Shown here piece by piece: positions 6,254 through 14,733 of a stretch of 15,184 nt of DNA. A model generated the notes under the pieces. The model had not been told where the DNA came from. It saw only the letters and a program-made list of their open reading frames with translations, and ran no database searches. Each line of letters starts with the position of its first letter. Position 1 is the first letter of the stretch. A program made the translations under genes and the position numbers. Source of the stretch: JBBDYH01 sp040901795 (GTDB lineage Bacteria > Planctomycetota > Planctomycetia > Pirellulales > JALHPA01); NCBI GenBank assembly GCA_040901795.1, contig JBBDYH010000138.1, forward strand, positions 1-15,184, in the 5' to 3' direction.

Positions 6254-7960
6254 ATGCGGCACACTTCTCGCCACCGACTGATTATAGGGTTGCACGCGAT
6301 CATGATCGTTTCCGCGTCGCTTGATGTCGCAAACGCCAGCCCCGAAGTCACCGACCGCGCTCGAAAGTTCGTCGCCGCGCATGAGTCAAAAATCCGACCG
6401 CTGGACAAGGCGGCGGGAATCGCCTGGTGGAATGCTAACATTTCCGGCAAAGACGAGGATTTTCAGAAGAAAATCGAGGCCCAAAACCGCATCGACGAAG
6501 CGCTCTCCAACCCGGCCACCTTCCGCGAGGTCAAAGAGCTCAATTCACTTTCGGACCGCATCGACGATCCCACAACCGCCCGCGCCGTCGAGGTGCTCTA
6601 TCTGGCTTATCTGGAGAAGCAGGTCGATCCACGGCTGCTGAAGCAGATCGTGGCCAAGGCCAACCAGGTCGAGCAGCAGTTCAACGTGTTTCGCGCAGAA
6701 GTGGACGGTCGCAAAATGCCCGACACCGAAGTCCGCGAAGTGCTGAAGACGTCCAAAGATTCAGCGCAACGCAATGAGGTGTGGTCGGCCAGCAAGGAGA
6801 TCGGGCCGTTGATCGAGGACGCACTTGGCGAGCTGGTGAAGCTTCGCAATCAGGCGGCGGTCGGCTTGGGTTTCAAGAACTTTCACACCTTGCAGCTTTA
6901 CATCAACGAACAGGACACCAACGAGCTGATCCGGCTGTTTGATGAGCTCGATGAGCTGACGCGCGAGCCGTTTCGCGCGGCGAAGAAGGAGATCGATCAG
7001 AATCTGGCGACCGCGTACGGTGTGAAGCCGGCCGAGTTAATGCCGTGGCACTACCACGATCCGTTCTTTCAGGAGTCGCCGGCGGTCTTCGCCGTCAGCC
7101 TGGACGAACCCTACAAGAACGCCGACATCCTCGCGATCTGCCGCGACTATTATGCCGGGATTGGTCTGCCAATCGACGACGTGATCGCGCGCAGCGATTT
7201 GTATCCCAAGCCCGGCAAGAGCCAACATGCCTTTTGCACCGACATCGACCGCCAGGGGGACGTGCGGGTGCTGGCGAATATCGTCAACACTGAATATTGG
7301 ATGAACACGATGCTTCACGAGCTGGGGCATGCCGTGTACTCGAGCAAGAACATCCCGCAGAGCGTTCCCTATAGTCTCCGCGGCGAGGCGCATATTCTGG
7401 CGACCGAGGGGGTGGCGATGATGTTCGAGCGCGGGAGCAAAGACCGGCGCTGGATCGAGCGGATGGGGCTAAAGGTTGCCGACCCGGCGCGGTTCGATAA
7501 GACCGCGGCCAAGATGCAGCGCAACCAGCTCTTGATTTTTTCGCGCTGGTGCCAGGTGATGCTCCGCTTCGAAAAGGCGATGTACGAGAACCCCGAGCAG
7601 GATCTCAACAAGCTGTGGTGGGACCTGGTCGAGAGGTACCAGCAGGTCAAGCGACCCACAGGTCGCAATTCACCCGACTATGCCACGAAGATTCACGTCG
7701 TCAGCGCCCCGGTGTACTACCACAACTACATGATGGGGCAACTCTTTGCCTCGCAGGTCCACCATACGATTGCGCGAGAGGTGTTCGACGGGGTCGAGCC
7801 GAAGGAAGTGCTCTACTTGGACAACAAGAAGGTCGGCGACTTCATGCGGAAGAAGGTCTTCGAGCCGGGCAGGACTCTCGACTGGAACGAGCTGACCGAA
7901 CATGCGACGGGCCAGAAACTGAACGCCAAAGCGTTTGCGGAGGATTTTCAGGCGAAGTGA
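6254..7960 (+). CDS. Secreted M2-type (ACE-like) zinc metallopeptidase
   Basis: A 568-residue protein. It begins with a signal peptide: basic MRHTSRHR, a moderately hydrophobic LIIGLHAIMIVSASL core and a probable cut after ANA before SPEV. It should be exported to the periplasm or beyond. The rest is mostly helical, as in gluzincins. The zinc site HELGH is at residues 355-359. Glu385, in ATEGVAMMF, is placed as the third ligand, 26 residues after the second His. The segment after HELGH (SLRGEAHILATEG) aligns by eye with the ACE pattern of LREGANPGFHEA, and QLFASQVHH near the end resembles the ACE C-terminal region. This favours family M2 (peptidyl-dipeptidase A) over M3, where the spacing is also near 25. 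The likely role is removing short peptides from the C-termini of extracellular peptides for nutrition. It stands alone, with its own promoter. Confidence 0.85.
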   Translation: MRHTSRHRLIIGLHAIMIVSASLDVANASPEVTDRARKFVAAHESKIRPLDKAAGIAWWNANISGKDEDFQKKIEAQNRIDEALSNPATFREVKELNSLSDRIDDPTTARAVEVLYLAYLEKQVDPRLLKQIVAKANQVEQQFNVFRAEVDGRKMPDTEVREVLKTSKDSAQRNEVWSASKEIGPLIEDALGELVKLRNQAAVGLGFKNFHTLQLYINEQDTNELIRLFDELDELTREPFRAAKKEIDQNLATAYGVKPAELMPWHYHDPFFQESPAVFAVSLDEPYKNADILAICRDYYAGIGLPIDDVIARSDLYPKPGKSQHAFCTDIDRQGDVRVLANIVNTEYWMNTMLHELGHAVYSSKNIPQSVPYSLRGEAHILATEGVAMMFERGSKDRRWIERMGLKVADPARFDKTAAKMQRNQLLIFSRWCQVMLRFEKAMYENPEQDLNKLWWDLVERYQQVKRPTGRNSPDYATKIHVVSAPVYYHNYMMGQLFASQVHHTIAREVFDGVEPKEVLYLDNKKVGDFMRKKVFEPGRTLDWNELTEHATGQKLNAKAFAEDFQAK

Positions 7961-8503
7961 CCCCTGGCACGCACGATCTTGTTGGAGCAGACCACGCGAC
8001 GCTGCGAACGCATCGAAGGTCGCGGGTCGGCCATGCGGGCCGGGATGCCGAATCGCAATAGCCGCATAGCACGGGGGAGGATTCGGCGAAAAATGATTAA
8101 ATCACGTATTTTGCGCAGTAACCTCGGGCACTGATGACGACGTGACTTAGCGCAAGTTTCTGTGGCAAGCGATGTTGGAGTCTTACGGCGCCGTCCCGGC
8201 CCTGGCAATTGTTGCGCATTTGAATGCATCTTATTTTGCACTGCCGCAGCCGGAGGCGGAGTTTTTGCACTTCGCGGAGTTATTGCCGAAAAACAGGGGT
8301 TGAGCGGAAACAATCCCCCGGTAGGTACGGGCGATTTCGATTCTAAGTCTTGCTCTGGACACTACTTCGGTCGCTAACAGCAATTGGATCGCCAGGGAGT
8401 TATTGCACTTTTGAGCGCACTTTGAAGTCGGCGGATTGGACGTAGGAAACCGCAGAGCGGCTGTGTTTGAAGCCAAGTGGATTGAAGACAGATTCTCGGT
8501 AGC
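7961..8503. other. Gene-poor stretch with no supported gene
   Basis: Only short frames without ribosome sites or recognisable motifs are present. The first 130 bases are GC-rich and arginine-coding in several frames, which is a compositional effect. No convincing hairpin terminator for the peptidase gene was seen. The stretch looks like debris from insertion-sequence activity, given the transposase fragments that follow. Confidence 0.5.
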
Positions 8504-8596
8504 CAATGGTGCATTATTCCGCAGCATGGAGTTGAGCGTTACGAGCAGTTTTCGCATGCAGGCGGCGAGGATGAGCCTGAAGTGTTTGTCGAATTG
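8504..8596 (-). pseudogene. IS110-family transposase remnant (C-terminal end)
   Basis: On the minus strand the frame reads HFRLILAACMRKLLVTLN and then SMLRNNAPL. This matches the conserved end of IS110/IS116/IS902 transposases, where the pattern is a helix ending ACMRKLL, then LNAML and a final aromatic. A stop (TGA at 8597-8599 on this strand) cuts the frame just upstream, and none of the N-terminal DEDD domain is present. Only about 31 residues remain, so it cannot be functional. The frame runs on past the usual end of the family without recognisable sequence. Confidence 0.65.
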
Positions 8597-8640
8597 TCAA
8601 AGAGCGAAGTGGCGCGGGCGAGCATCTGTACGTGATCATT

Positions 8641-8670
8641 AGTATACAATACGATTGGCACAGTTGTCAA
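8641..8670 (-). promoter_or_regulatory. Strong promoter-like sequence facing the IS110 remnant
   Basis: On the minus strand a perfect TTGACA (8665-8670) and TATACT (8641-8646) are 18 bases apart. It reads into the transposase remnant and has no intact gene downstream. It may be a left-over insertion-sequence promoter. Confidence 0.4.
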
Positions 8671-8989
8671 GGGTGATGTCAAACTTCAAATGCAGCGCCC
8701 CGGGCCCAGTAATCGCCGGCCATTTTGATCGCCGTGGTAGCGTTCAGCCCCAGTTTTTCAATGTCAAACGGGGGTGGTTGAGTAGAACCGTCAAATTCGC
8801 CGAGTATCAGCGTGTTGCGTTTGGACTTTGACGCTACCCAAGGGCGGTTTTAACAGAAGGTTACCATGGGAACGAAGAACGAATCCGGCAAATTGGCCAC
8901 AGATAAACCTGATGGACACTGATGAGGTTCGATCAGGATGTGCGAGAACAGACGAGAAGCAAGCTACAGCGCTTGAAATGGCACGCTGA
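8671..8989. other. Non-coding stretch between transposase remnants
   Basis: No frame with a recognisable protein was found on either strand. The sequence is less GC-rich than the genes around it. Confidence 0.45.
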
Positions 8990-9109
8990 TCGGTCGATCG
9001 GCGCCCGCTAAGTCGCTTCGAGCCGCGCGTGGTCAAATGCCGGCCCAAACAATACCCGCTGATGAAATGTCCACGCCACGAACTGAAGCAAGCCTTGCTG
9101 CGGCAATGA
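8990..9109 (+). pseudogene. IS4-family transposase remnant (C-terminal end)
   Basis: The frame reads RRPLSRFEPRVVKCRPKQYP and then LMKCPRHELKQALLRQ, with TGA at 9107-9109. This is the usual end of IS4-family DDE transposases, whose pattern is VGNRPxRxEPRAVKRRPKPYP followed by a PR-rich tail. A TGA at 8987-8989 cuts the frame on the upstream side and no catalytic DDE residues remain. Its stop is immediately followed, in the same frame, by open sequence that runs into the RHS gene. The element therefore appears to have inserted into, or recombined with, that gene's 5' part. Confidence 0.75.
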
Positions 9110-9113
9110 CTAA

Positions 9114-9134
9114 CGGCTTATCTTCGTGGCATTC
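9114..9134 (+). repeat. 21-bp inverted repeat, left copy
   Basis: The sequence beginning CGGCTTATCTTCG recurs exactly, inverted, at 15130-15150. It starts five bases after the IS4-type transposase stop, where an insertion-sequence end would be expected. Confidence 0.8.
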
Positions 9135-9142
9135 AGCCCTGT

Positions 9143-12100
9143 GTGCAAACGATCGAGAATATCCCGACCGGTAACAAGCTCGAGTTCGTTTATTCCACTG
9201 GGCTACTCACGATTAAGGAATGGGTTGGTACCAACTACCGAGAAATAACTGGAACGCTCTCGTCCAGCCAACTGACGTCGGTGACCTTACCGGATCCCGA
9301 TGGGGTTGAGGCGCTTACATCACCGGTCTGGAGTTACGCCTACAGTGGTACGTCTGGTCTGCTTACTAAAGTGACCGACCCGGTCGGCAGCACTAGCGAG
9401 TTCACGTATGGAAGTGGCACAACCAACGAGACGGTCGTCGCAATCAAGCAGTCTGCGGACACCTCAGACCTAACGCCGTTCACGAGTAACGGCACGGGGC
9501 GTCGATCACCCGACGTCGGCATGCTGAAGGCAGTGGGGGCCTCGTTCGGATTATTCTACGACGAACAAGACAAGCTTACGCAATTTCGAGCTAACGAAGT
9601 TGGCTTTGTCATCGAAGTAAAGGACCACAATAGCAACTCGACGAAATTTGACCGTAATACGGAAGGCTTCGTCACGAAGATCACCACACCCGACCCCGAT
9701 GGGCTCGGTAATCTCTTGGCGTCGGAAACAACCTACACCTACGACGCCCTCGGTAACATACTTACCGAAACCAAACGAGCCGCCGGAGCCACTGCAATCT
9801 TGGCTCAGCAGCGGTGGGAATACCCCAACCCCAATGAATACAGTCTGCCGAACAAGCACATTGATGAGCTTGGCCGAGTCACCAAGTACACATTTGGCGC
9901 CAAGGCCGACGTCGCTAGCAAGCGCGGGAAAATCCTCGCGATGACGGAAATCGTTGGCTTGGAGGATGGCTCAACCGTCGCCGAAACGGACGATGCCACA
10001 ACCAACTACACGTACACGACGGTTGCAGGCCATGTTGGCCTGTTGGATACGGCGACGGACGCCTTAGGGAGAGTCACAAAATTCGAGTATTGGACCACCG
10101 ACCCGCATGAAGGACTCGTAAAAAAGGTCACCAGCAACTACGGCGCGACACCCATCACCAACGTCCAGTACGAGTACGACAACTTCCTCAACCGCAAGAC
10201 GGTGATCGACGAGCTCGGCCGTCGCACCGAGACCGAGTTCGACAAGCTCGATCGTGGCATCAAGCGGACCGATCCCGATCCGGACGGCACCACGGGGACA
10301 CAATACACTTGGCCGATCACGCACTTCGCCTACGACGCGGCCAGCAACCTGATCAAAACGACCGACCCGCTCAACAACGTCACGCGCAGCATCTATGACC
10401 AAAGGAACCGTCTGATCTATGAGATCGCTCCTCGGCCGGACAACACCACGGCCTACACGCGCACCATCGACGATGAGGATACGGGCTTTACCATGACGGC
10501 GGGCTGGAATGACTACGCTTATGCTCCCGCGTATAACGGCGACTATCGGTGGCATAGCGCGGCTGCCGGCAGCCCCAATTACGCCCTCTGGGAATTCGGC
10601 GACGGCAATCTGAACACTCCTGGCGATGACTTGGATCCTACGAAGAACTACGAGATTTTCATCACATGGCCTGTCTTTACTCCTGGTAATGCGACGGACG
10701 CGCCCCATGAGGTTCTCGACGTTAGCAACAACGTGCTTAAGACCGTGGCACTGGATGAAAACTACGCCCCCAACGACGAGACCGTAGGGGGTGTCGGTTG
10801 GGAGCGCCTAGGCGTGTTCACCGGCTCGATTCAGTACAAGGTCAAGGTTAAGCCAAGCTCCACGGGCTGGGTTGGCGCCGATGCGGTGCGTATCGTCGAG
10901 GTGGGCCCGACGGTGAAGTACGAGTACGACCCCGCAGGAAACCTCCAAAAGAGCACCGATGAGTTGGGCAACACCACAACCTACGGCTACGACGATCTCC
11001 ACCGCTTGATCAGCACCACCTTGCCCGATCCGGATGGTAGTACTGGTCCGCTGACGGCGCCAGTTTACCAGACGCAATACTACAATCACGGCCTGGTCAA
11101 GAAAGAAATCGACGCGCTGGGCAACGAGACCGTCTATGAACCCGACGCGCTGGGCCGCACTGTAAAAATCACCGCGCCCGACCCCGACGGCGCCACGACC
11201 ACTTATACGAGCCCCATCACCAAATACCAGTACGACGCGGCGGGTCAGATGACCTATGTCACGCAGACCGACGTGGCGGCGACGCTCACCCGGACTACGC
11301 AGTACTTCTACGATGGCCTCGGGCGGCAGAATGCCGTGGCCCTCCCCGTGCTCGCGGGTACGCCCGCCGAAAGCAAGCAGAACAACCAGACCACGCCGCC
11401 GACCAACTGGACGCGCGACACCAGCAGCGGTTACTTGGGCGATCATCTCCACCGCGATGCCGGCTCAGCCAGCGAGTATGCGGAGTGGTCGTTCTCCGGT
11501 CTCGACACAAGCAAGACGTACGCTGTTTATGCCACCTGGGTGGTCAAGAACGACGTTAACAACCTCCCGCTCAACGCCAGCAACGCCCGCTACGAGCTGC
11601 GCGAGGGAACCAATGCCGTAGGCAAATTCTTTGTCAACCAGAAGTACGCGCCGGCCGACGAGATCACCGATACCAACATCAACTGGAGCCGTCTGGGTCT
11701 TTACAAGCCGACTTCCACTTCGATGACCGTCCGGTTGTATGCCGATGCCGACGGCAAGTTGGTGGCCGATGGCCTGCGACTCGTCGAAGTGGGCCCGGTC
11801 AGCAAAACCGCCTACAACAAGGTCGGCAATCTCACCAAGACCGTTGATCCGCTCGGCCAAGAAACGCTTTCGCTCTACGATGGTTTGGACCGGCTGACTA
11901 CGGTCTACGAGTCGCTTCGCGATCCGACGCAGACGCCCTACCGGCCGACGCCTGTGGACAACCCGAACAACAGCGATTGGACGTTGGTCTCGGACGCCCG
12001 CGCCTATGACGGCGACTATCTGAAGGCCAATGCAAGTTCCAGTACGTACGCCACGTACAGCCTCACCGTACCCTCGAAAAGCTACTATCCGACGCTGGCT

Positions 12101-14626
12101 GTGATGGCGACCTGGACTCCGTCCCCGGACAACATCGACAACGCCTTGTTCCGCATCTATGACGAGTTCAACAACAATATCGCTTGGCTTTATGTGGACC
12201 AGACAATCGCGCCGGGCGACTATCAGGATGAAACCGGCCGCTGGTGGCAAGTGCTGCACGTGCAGCAAATGATCCCGTTCTCTACCACCATCTACGTCTC
12301 GCCACAGCCAGGCGCTCAGGCCGATGCGGTGCGGTTGATCGAAGTCGGGCCGACGGCCTTTAAGAACACCTACGATGCGGCCGGAAATCTGACGCAAGTC
12401 ACCGACGCCAAAAACAACGACACTTGGTTCTACTTTGACGATCTGAACCGCGTGAAGGAGGAGAAGAACGAGCTGCTGGAGAGCCGGTATTTTGAGTACG
12501 ACGCCAACAGCCGGCTCACCAAGGAAACCGACCGCAACGCCAGAGTCATCGAGCACTACTACGACAATCTCGGCCGCCAGACCGAGGAGCGCTGGAAGAG
12601 CGGCGCCAGCACCGTGCGGTCGATGACGTTCGGCTACAACGCCAATGGGCAGATGACTTCGGCCGACGATGACGGCGCGAAAGGCCGCGACTACGACTGG
12701 CTCTACGACAAGATGGGGCGCGTCGAGGAGATCCGCTGGGACGGATTCGATTTCATCAGTATCTACCACTACCAGCTCAAAAACAGCTATGACGCCAACT
12801 CGCAGCGCTGGGCACGCATCTTCCATATTGACCCGGATGACCCGTACACCTCGGCAGACGTGGTGACGGACTACTGGTGGTACGACAATCTCGGCCGCGC
12901 CACTGCGCAGCAACAGTACGACAATTTGGCCGTCCATCGCAAGGCTACGTACTCGTACAATGCCGTCGGCCAACTGACCGCGATGGACCGCTCCAACTAC
13001 ACAACCGGTTGGAACCTGCTGGTGAACACAACCTGGGACTACGACAATGCCGGCCGGATCGAGGAGCTAAAGCATTTCAAGGCGGATCGCAGCACGCTGT
13101 TGGCGGGATATACCTATGGCTGGGACGCGGCCGGCCGGATGACCGCCATGGATTTTTCGTCGGCGGTGCGAGATGCGACTACTGTGAATGCGGAGGATGT
13201 TGCCACGTTCGGCTACGACCGCACGGGCCAGTTGCTCACGGGCGAACGCACGGGCACGACCAATGACGAGGCCTACGCCTACGATAGCGCCGGCAACCGC
13301 ACCAGCGCCAACGGGGCGACGTACACCACCACTGCCAATAACCGGCTGACCGACGATGGCACGTTCACCTATACCTATGATGACGAAGGGAACGTGCTGA
13401 CCAAGGTCCGCAAGAGCGGCGCAGCGGCCGACGACAAGACGGTGGAGTACACCTGGGACTATCGCAATCGCTTGGAGAAGGTCACCTTCAAGCGGAACGA
13501 CGGCACGGTGACCAAGACGGTTGAGTATTACTACGACATGTTCAACCGCTTGACGCGGCGCGATATCGACGCCGACGGCGCCGGACCCGGCATCAAGCTC
13601 GCCGAGCAGTTCATGCACGACGGCCAGGAGGCGATCCTGCACAGCATCCCGGACTCGGGCTCCTGGCGGGCGTTTATGCGTGGGCCAGAGCAAGACATGG
13701 TGCTCTTTGAGGCCCGTGATGCGCTCCGCGTTTTCCTTGGCGATCACCTGAACACAATCCGCGACGTAGTGGACACCTTGGGGAACATCGTCAACCATCT
13801 GACGATCGACAGTTTCGGCCGGCGGACCGCCGAGACCAACGGCAACATCGAAGTCATGATCGGGCTTTCCGGTCGGCTCTACGACGAAGATACGCGGCTG
13901 CAGAACCACGTCAACCGCTGGTACTCCGTCGACACCGGCCGCTGGATCAGCGAAGATCCGATCGGGTTTGGCGGTGGTGATGCAAATCTCAGCCGCTTTG
14001 TCGGCAATTCGCCGACGAACTCTATTGATTCCTTCGGAACTTTAGAAGTTGGCCGCAAGCCGCTAAAAGCCTTCGTCGCACGCCAGCTCGCAAAGATACC
14101 GCAATCAGAGTTCGTGCTAGTCACGGACGAGGGTACAAGATATACCGGTTCGACTTCAGCCGAGTTATATGACGCGATTCAGCAGGTCGCAAAGGACAAG
14201 GAAACGGTTGACGCCTTGGTGATCAAATCACATGGCAACGATGAGGGGATGTGGGATGATGATGGGGACGTGTTCCCGAGTGCTGATCCAGATCGAGGCA
14301 AGGTTTGGCTAGTTGATGAGAAGGGACGCATGAGAGACGTTCTTCCGGATCTCCAGGCGATCACAGACACGGATTCGTCGATTTGTCTTCGTGGTTGCGA
14401 GTCAGACGTTCAGGCCGAGCATCTGTATGACCTGATTGGCAACGGCACGGAAGTCAAGGGAAACACAACCGTTAGTTCTGGAATCCCTGGAACGGTTCTC
14501 GACATTCCTTATGGTCCTACAGTAACATTTACCGACGGTCAGGAAGAACCCCGGAGACCCACACACCCCGGCCGAGGACCAGGCCCGCAGAGGTTCCCAT
14601 TTCACCCCCGCCGACCCTGGCGTTAG
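9143..14626 (+). CDS. Giant RHS/YD-repeat protein with golvesin-like modules and a putative protease-like C-terminal effector
   Basis: A frame of 1,827 residues with over twenty YD repeats (YEYDPAGNL, TDELGNTTTYGYDDLHRL and similar), which build the hollow beta-cocoon of RHS proteins. Three non-YD modules interrupt it at about residues 439-590, 745-886 and 937-1072. Each has the pattern NGDYRWHSAAAG, TW, a YAP or IAP stretch and a final AD-(A/G)-(V/L)-R-(I/L)-(V/I)-EVGP, matching golvesin/Xly-type beta-sandwich domains. The RHS core ends with ISEDPIGFGGG (about 1602) and NSPTNSIDSFG (about 1632). After it comes a 195-residue variable domain. The start is uncertain: GTG 9143 has no ribosome site, the frame is open back to 9110, and there is no signal peptide. 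The gene is therefore probably 5'-truncated by the adjacent insertion sequence. RHS proteins are secreted or surface toxins or adhesins, and the cocoon usually encloses the C-terminal effector. Confidence 0.9.
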   Translation: MQTIENIPTGNKLEFVYSTGLLTIKEWVGTNYREITGTLSSSQLTSVTLPDPDGVEALTSPVWSYAYSGTSGLLTKVTDPVGSTSEFTYGSGTTNETVVAIKQSADTSDLTPFTSNGTGRRSPDVGMLKAVGASFGLFYDEQDKLTQFRANEVGFVIEVKDHNSNSTKFDRNTEGFVTKITTPDPDGLGNLLASETTYTYDALGNILTETKRAAGATAILAQQRWEYPNPNEYSLPNKHIDELGRVTKYTFGAKADVASKRGKILAMTEIVGLEDGSTVAETDDATTNYTYTTVAGHVGLLDTATDALGRVTKFEYWTTDPHEGLVKKVTSNYGATPITNVQYEYDNFLNRKTVIDELGRRTETEFDKLDRGIKRTDPDPDGTTGTQYTWPITHFAYDAASNLIKTTDPLNNVTRSIYDQRNRLIYEIAPRPDNTTAYTRTIDDEDTGFTMTAGWNDYAYAPAYNGDYRWHSAAAGSPNYALWEFGDGNLNTPGDDLDPTKNYEIFITWPVFTPGNATDAPHEVLDVSNNVLKTVALDENYAPNDETVGGVGWERLGVFTGSIQYKVKVKPSSTGWVGADAVRIVEVGPTVKYEYDPAGNLQKSTDELGNTTTYGYDDLHRLISTTLPDPDGSTGPLTAPVYQTQYYNHGLVKKEIDALGNETVYEPDALGRTVKITAPDPDGATTTYTSPITKYQYDAAGQMTYVTQTDVAATLTRTTQYFYDGLGRQNAVALPVLAGTPAESKQNNQTTPPTNWTRDTSSGYLGDHLHRDAGSASEYAEWSFSGLDTSKTYAVYATWVVKNDVNNLPLNASNARYELREGTNAVGKFFVNQKYAPADEITDTNINWSRLGLYKPTSTSMTVRLYADADGKLVADGLRLVEVGPVSKTAYNKVGNLTKTVDPLGQETLSLYDGLDRLTTVYESLRDPTQTPYRPTPVDNPNNSDWTLVSDARAYDGDYLKANASSSTYATYSLTVPSKSYYPTLAVMATWTPSPDNIDNALFRIYDEFNNNIAWLYVDQTIAPGDYQDETGRWWQVLHVQQMIPFSTTIYVSPQPGAQADAVRLIEVGPTAFKNTYDAAGNLTQVTDAKNNDTWFYFDDLNRVKEEKNELLESRYFEYDANSRLTKETDRNARVIEHYYDNLGRQTEERWKSGASTVRSMTFGYNANGQMTSADDDGAKGRDYDWLYDKMGRVEEIRWDGFDFISIYHYQLKNSYDANSQRWARIFHIDPDDPYTSADVVTDYWWYDNLGRATAQQQYDNLAVHRKATYSYNAVGQLTAMDRSNYTTGWNLLVNTTWDYDNAGRIEELKHFKADRSTLLAGYTYGWDAAGRMTAMDFSSAVRDATTVNAEDVATFGYDRTGQLLTGERTGTTNDEAYAYDSAGNRTSANGATYTTTANNRLTDDGTFTYTYDDEGNVLTKVRKSGAAADDKTVEYTWDYRNRLEKVTFKRNDGTVTKTVEYYYDMFNRLTRRDIDADGAGPGIKLAEQFMHDGQEAILHSIPDSGSWRAFMRGPEQDMVLFEARDALRVFLGDHLNTIRDVVDTLGNIVNHLTIDSFGRRTAETNGNIEVMIGLSGRLYDEDTRLQNHVNRWYSVDTGRWISEDPIGFGGGDANLSRFVGNSPTNSIDSFGTLEVGRKPLKAFVARQLAKIPQSEFVLVTDEGTRYTGSTSAELYDAIQQVAKDKETVDALVIKSHGNDEGMWDDDGDVFPSADPDRGKVWLVDEKGRMRDVLPDLQAITDTDSSICLRGCESDVQAEHLYDLIGNGTEVKGNTTVSSGIPGTVLDIPYGPTVTFTDGQEEPRRPTHPGRGPGPQRFPFHPRRPWR
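14039..14626 (+). other. Variable RHS C-terminal domain with candidate His-Cys dyad
   Basis: Residues 1633-1827 of the RHS protein follow the conserved core end. A helix-rich start (LKAFVARQLAKIPQSEF) leads to DALVIKSHGNDEGMW with His1697, and then SSICLRGCESDVQAEHL with Cys1752. A hydrophobic strand ending S-H-G and a later strand ending G-C-x-S is the hallmark of clan CD folds (caspase, CHAT, gingipain-like), with His and Cys as the catalytic pair. It is followed by VKGNTTVSSG and a Pro/Arg-rich tail. By eye the DNA here is less GC-rich than the core, as expected of an exchanged RHS toxin tip. The protease assignment is inference; no family match could be run. Confidence 0.45.
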
Positions 14627-14733
14627 CTGCACAGCTCCGACAGTGATCACGGTGCGCCGCTCTTGTGTTGAGTGAATGTTTTACTCATAAACATCTAGCG
14701 GCTGAAGCTAGCCCGTTATTAAGTGTAAGGGCA

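Noticed and set aside
7549..8061. Plus-strand frame of 170 codons overlapping the peptidase end
   Set aside because: It overlaps the well-supported peptidase frame and has an Arg/Gly/Ala-rich product with no motif.
8162..8377. Small plus-strand frame of 71 codons
   Set aside because: No ribosome site, a Cys/Gly-rich random-looking product, and it lies in insertion-sequence debris.
8534..8623. 29-residue minus-strand frame (MLARATSLFDNS...) downstream of the orphan promoter
   Set aside because: It overlaps the IS110 remnant in another frame, has no clear ribosome site and a low-complexity Ser-rich product.
11465..12973. Long antisense frame of 502 codons
   Set aside because: It lies wholly opposite the RHS gene, has no ribosome site, and its low-complexity Val/Arg/Gly-rich product is the mirror of the regular YD codons. 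The frames at 10064-10708, 10808-11452 and 13067-13909 were rejected for the same reason.
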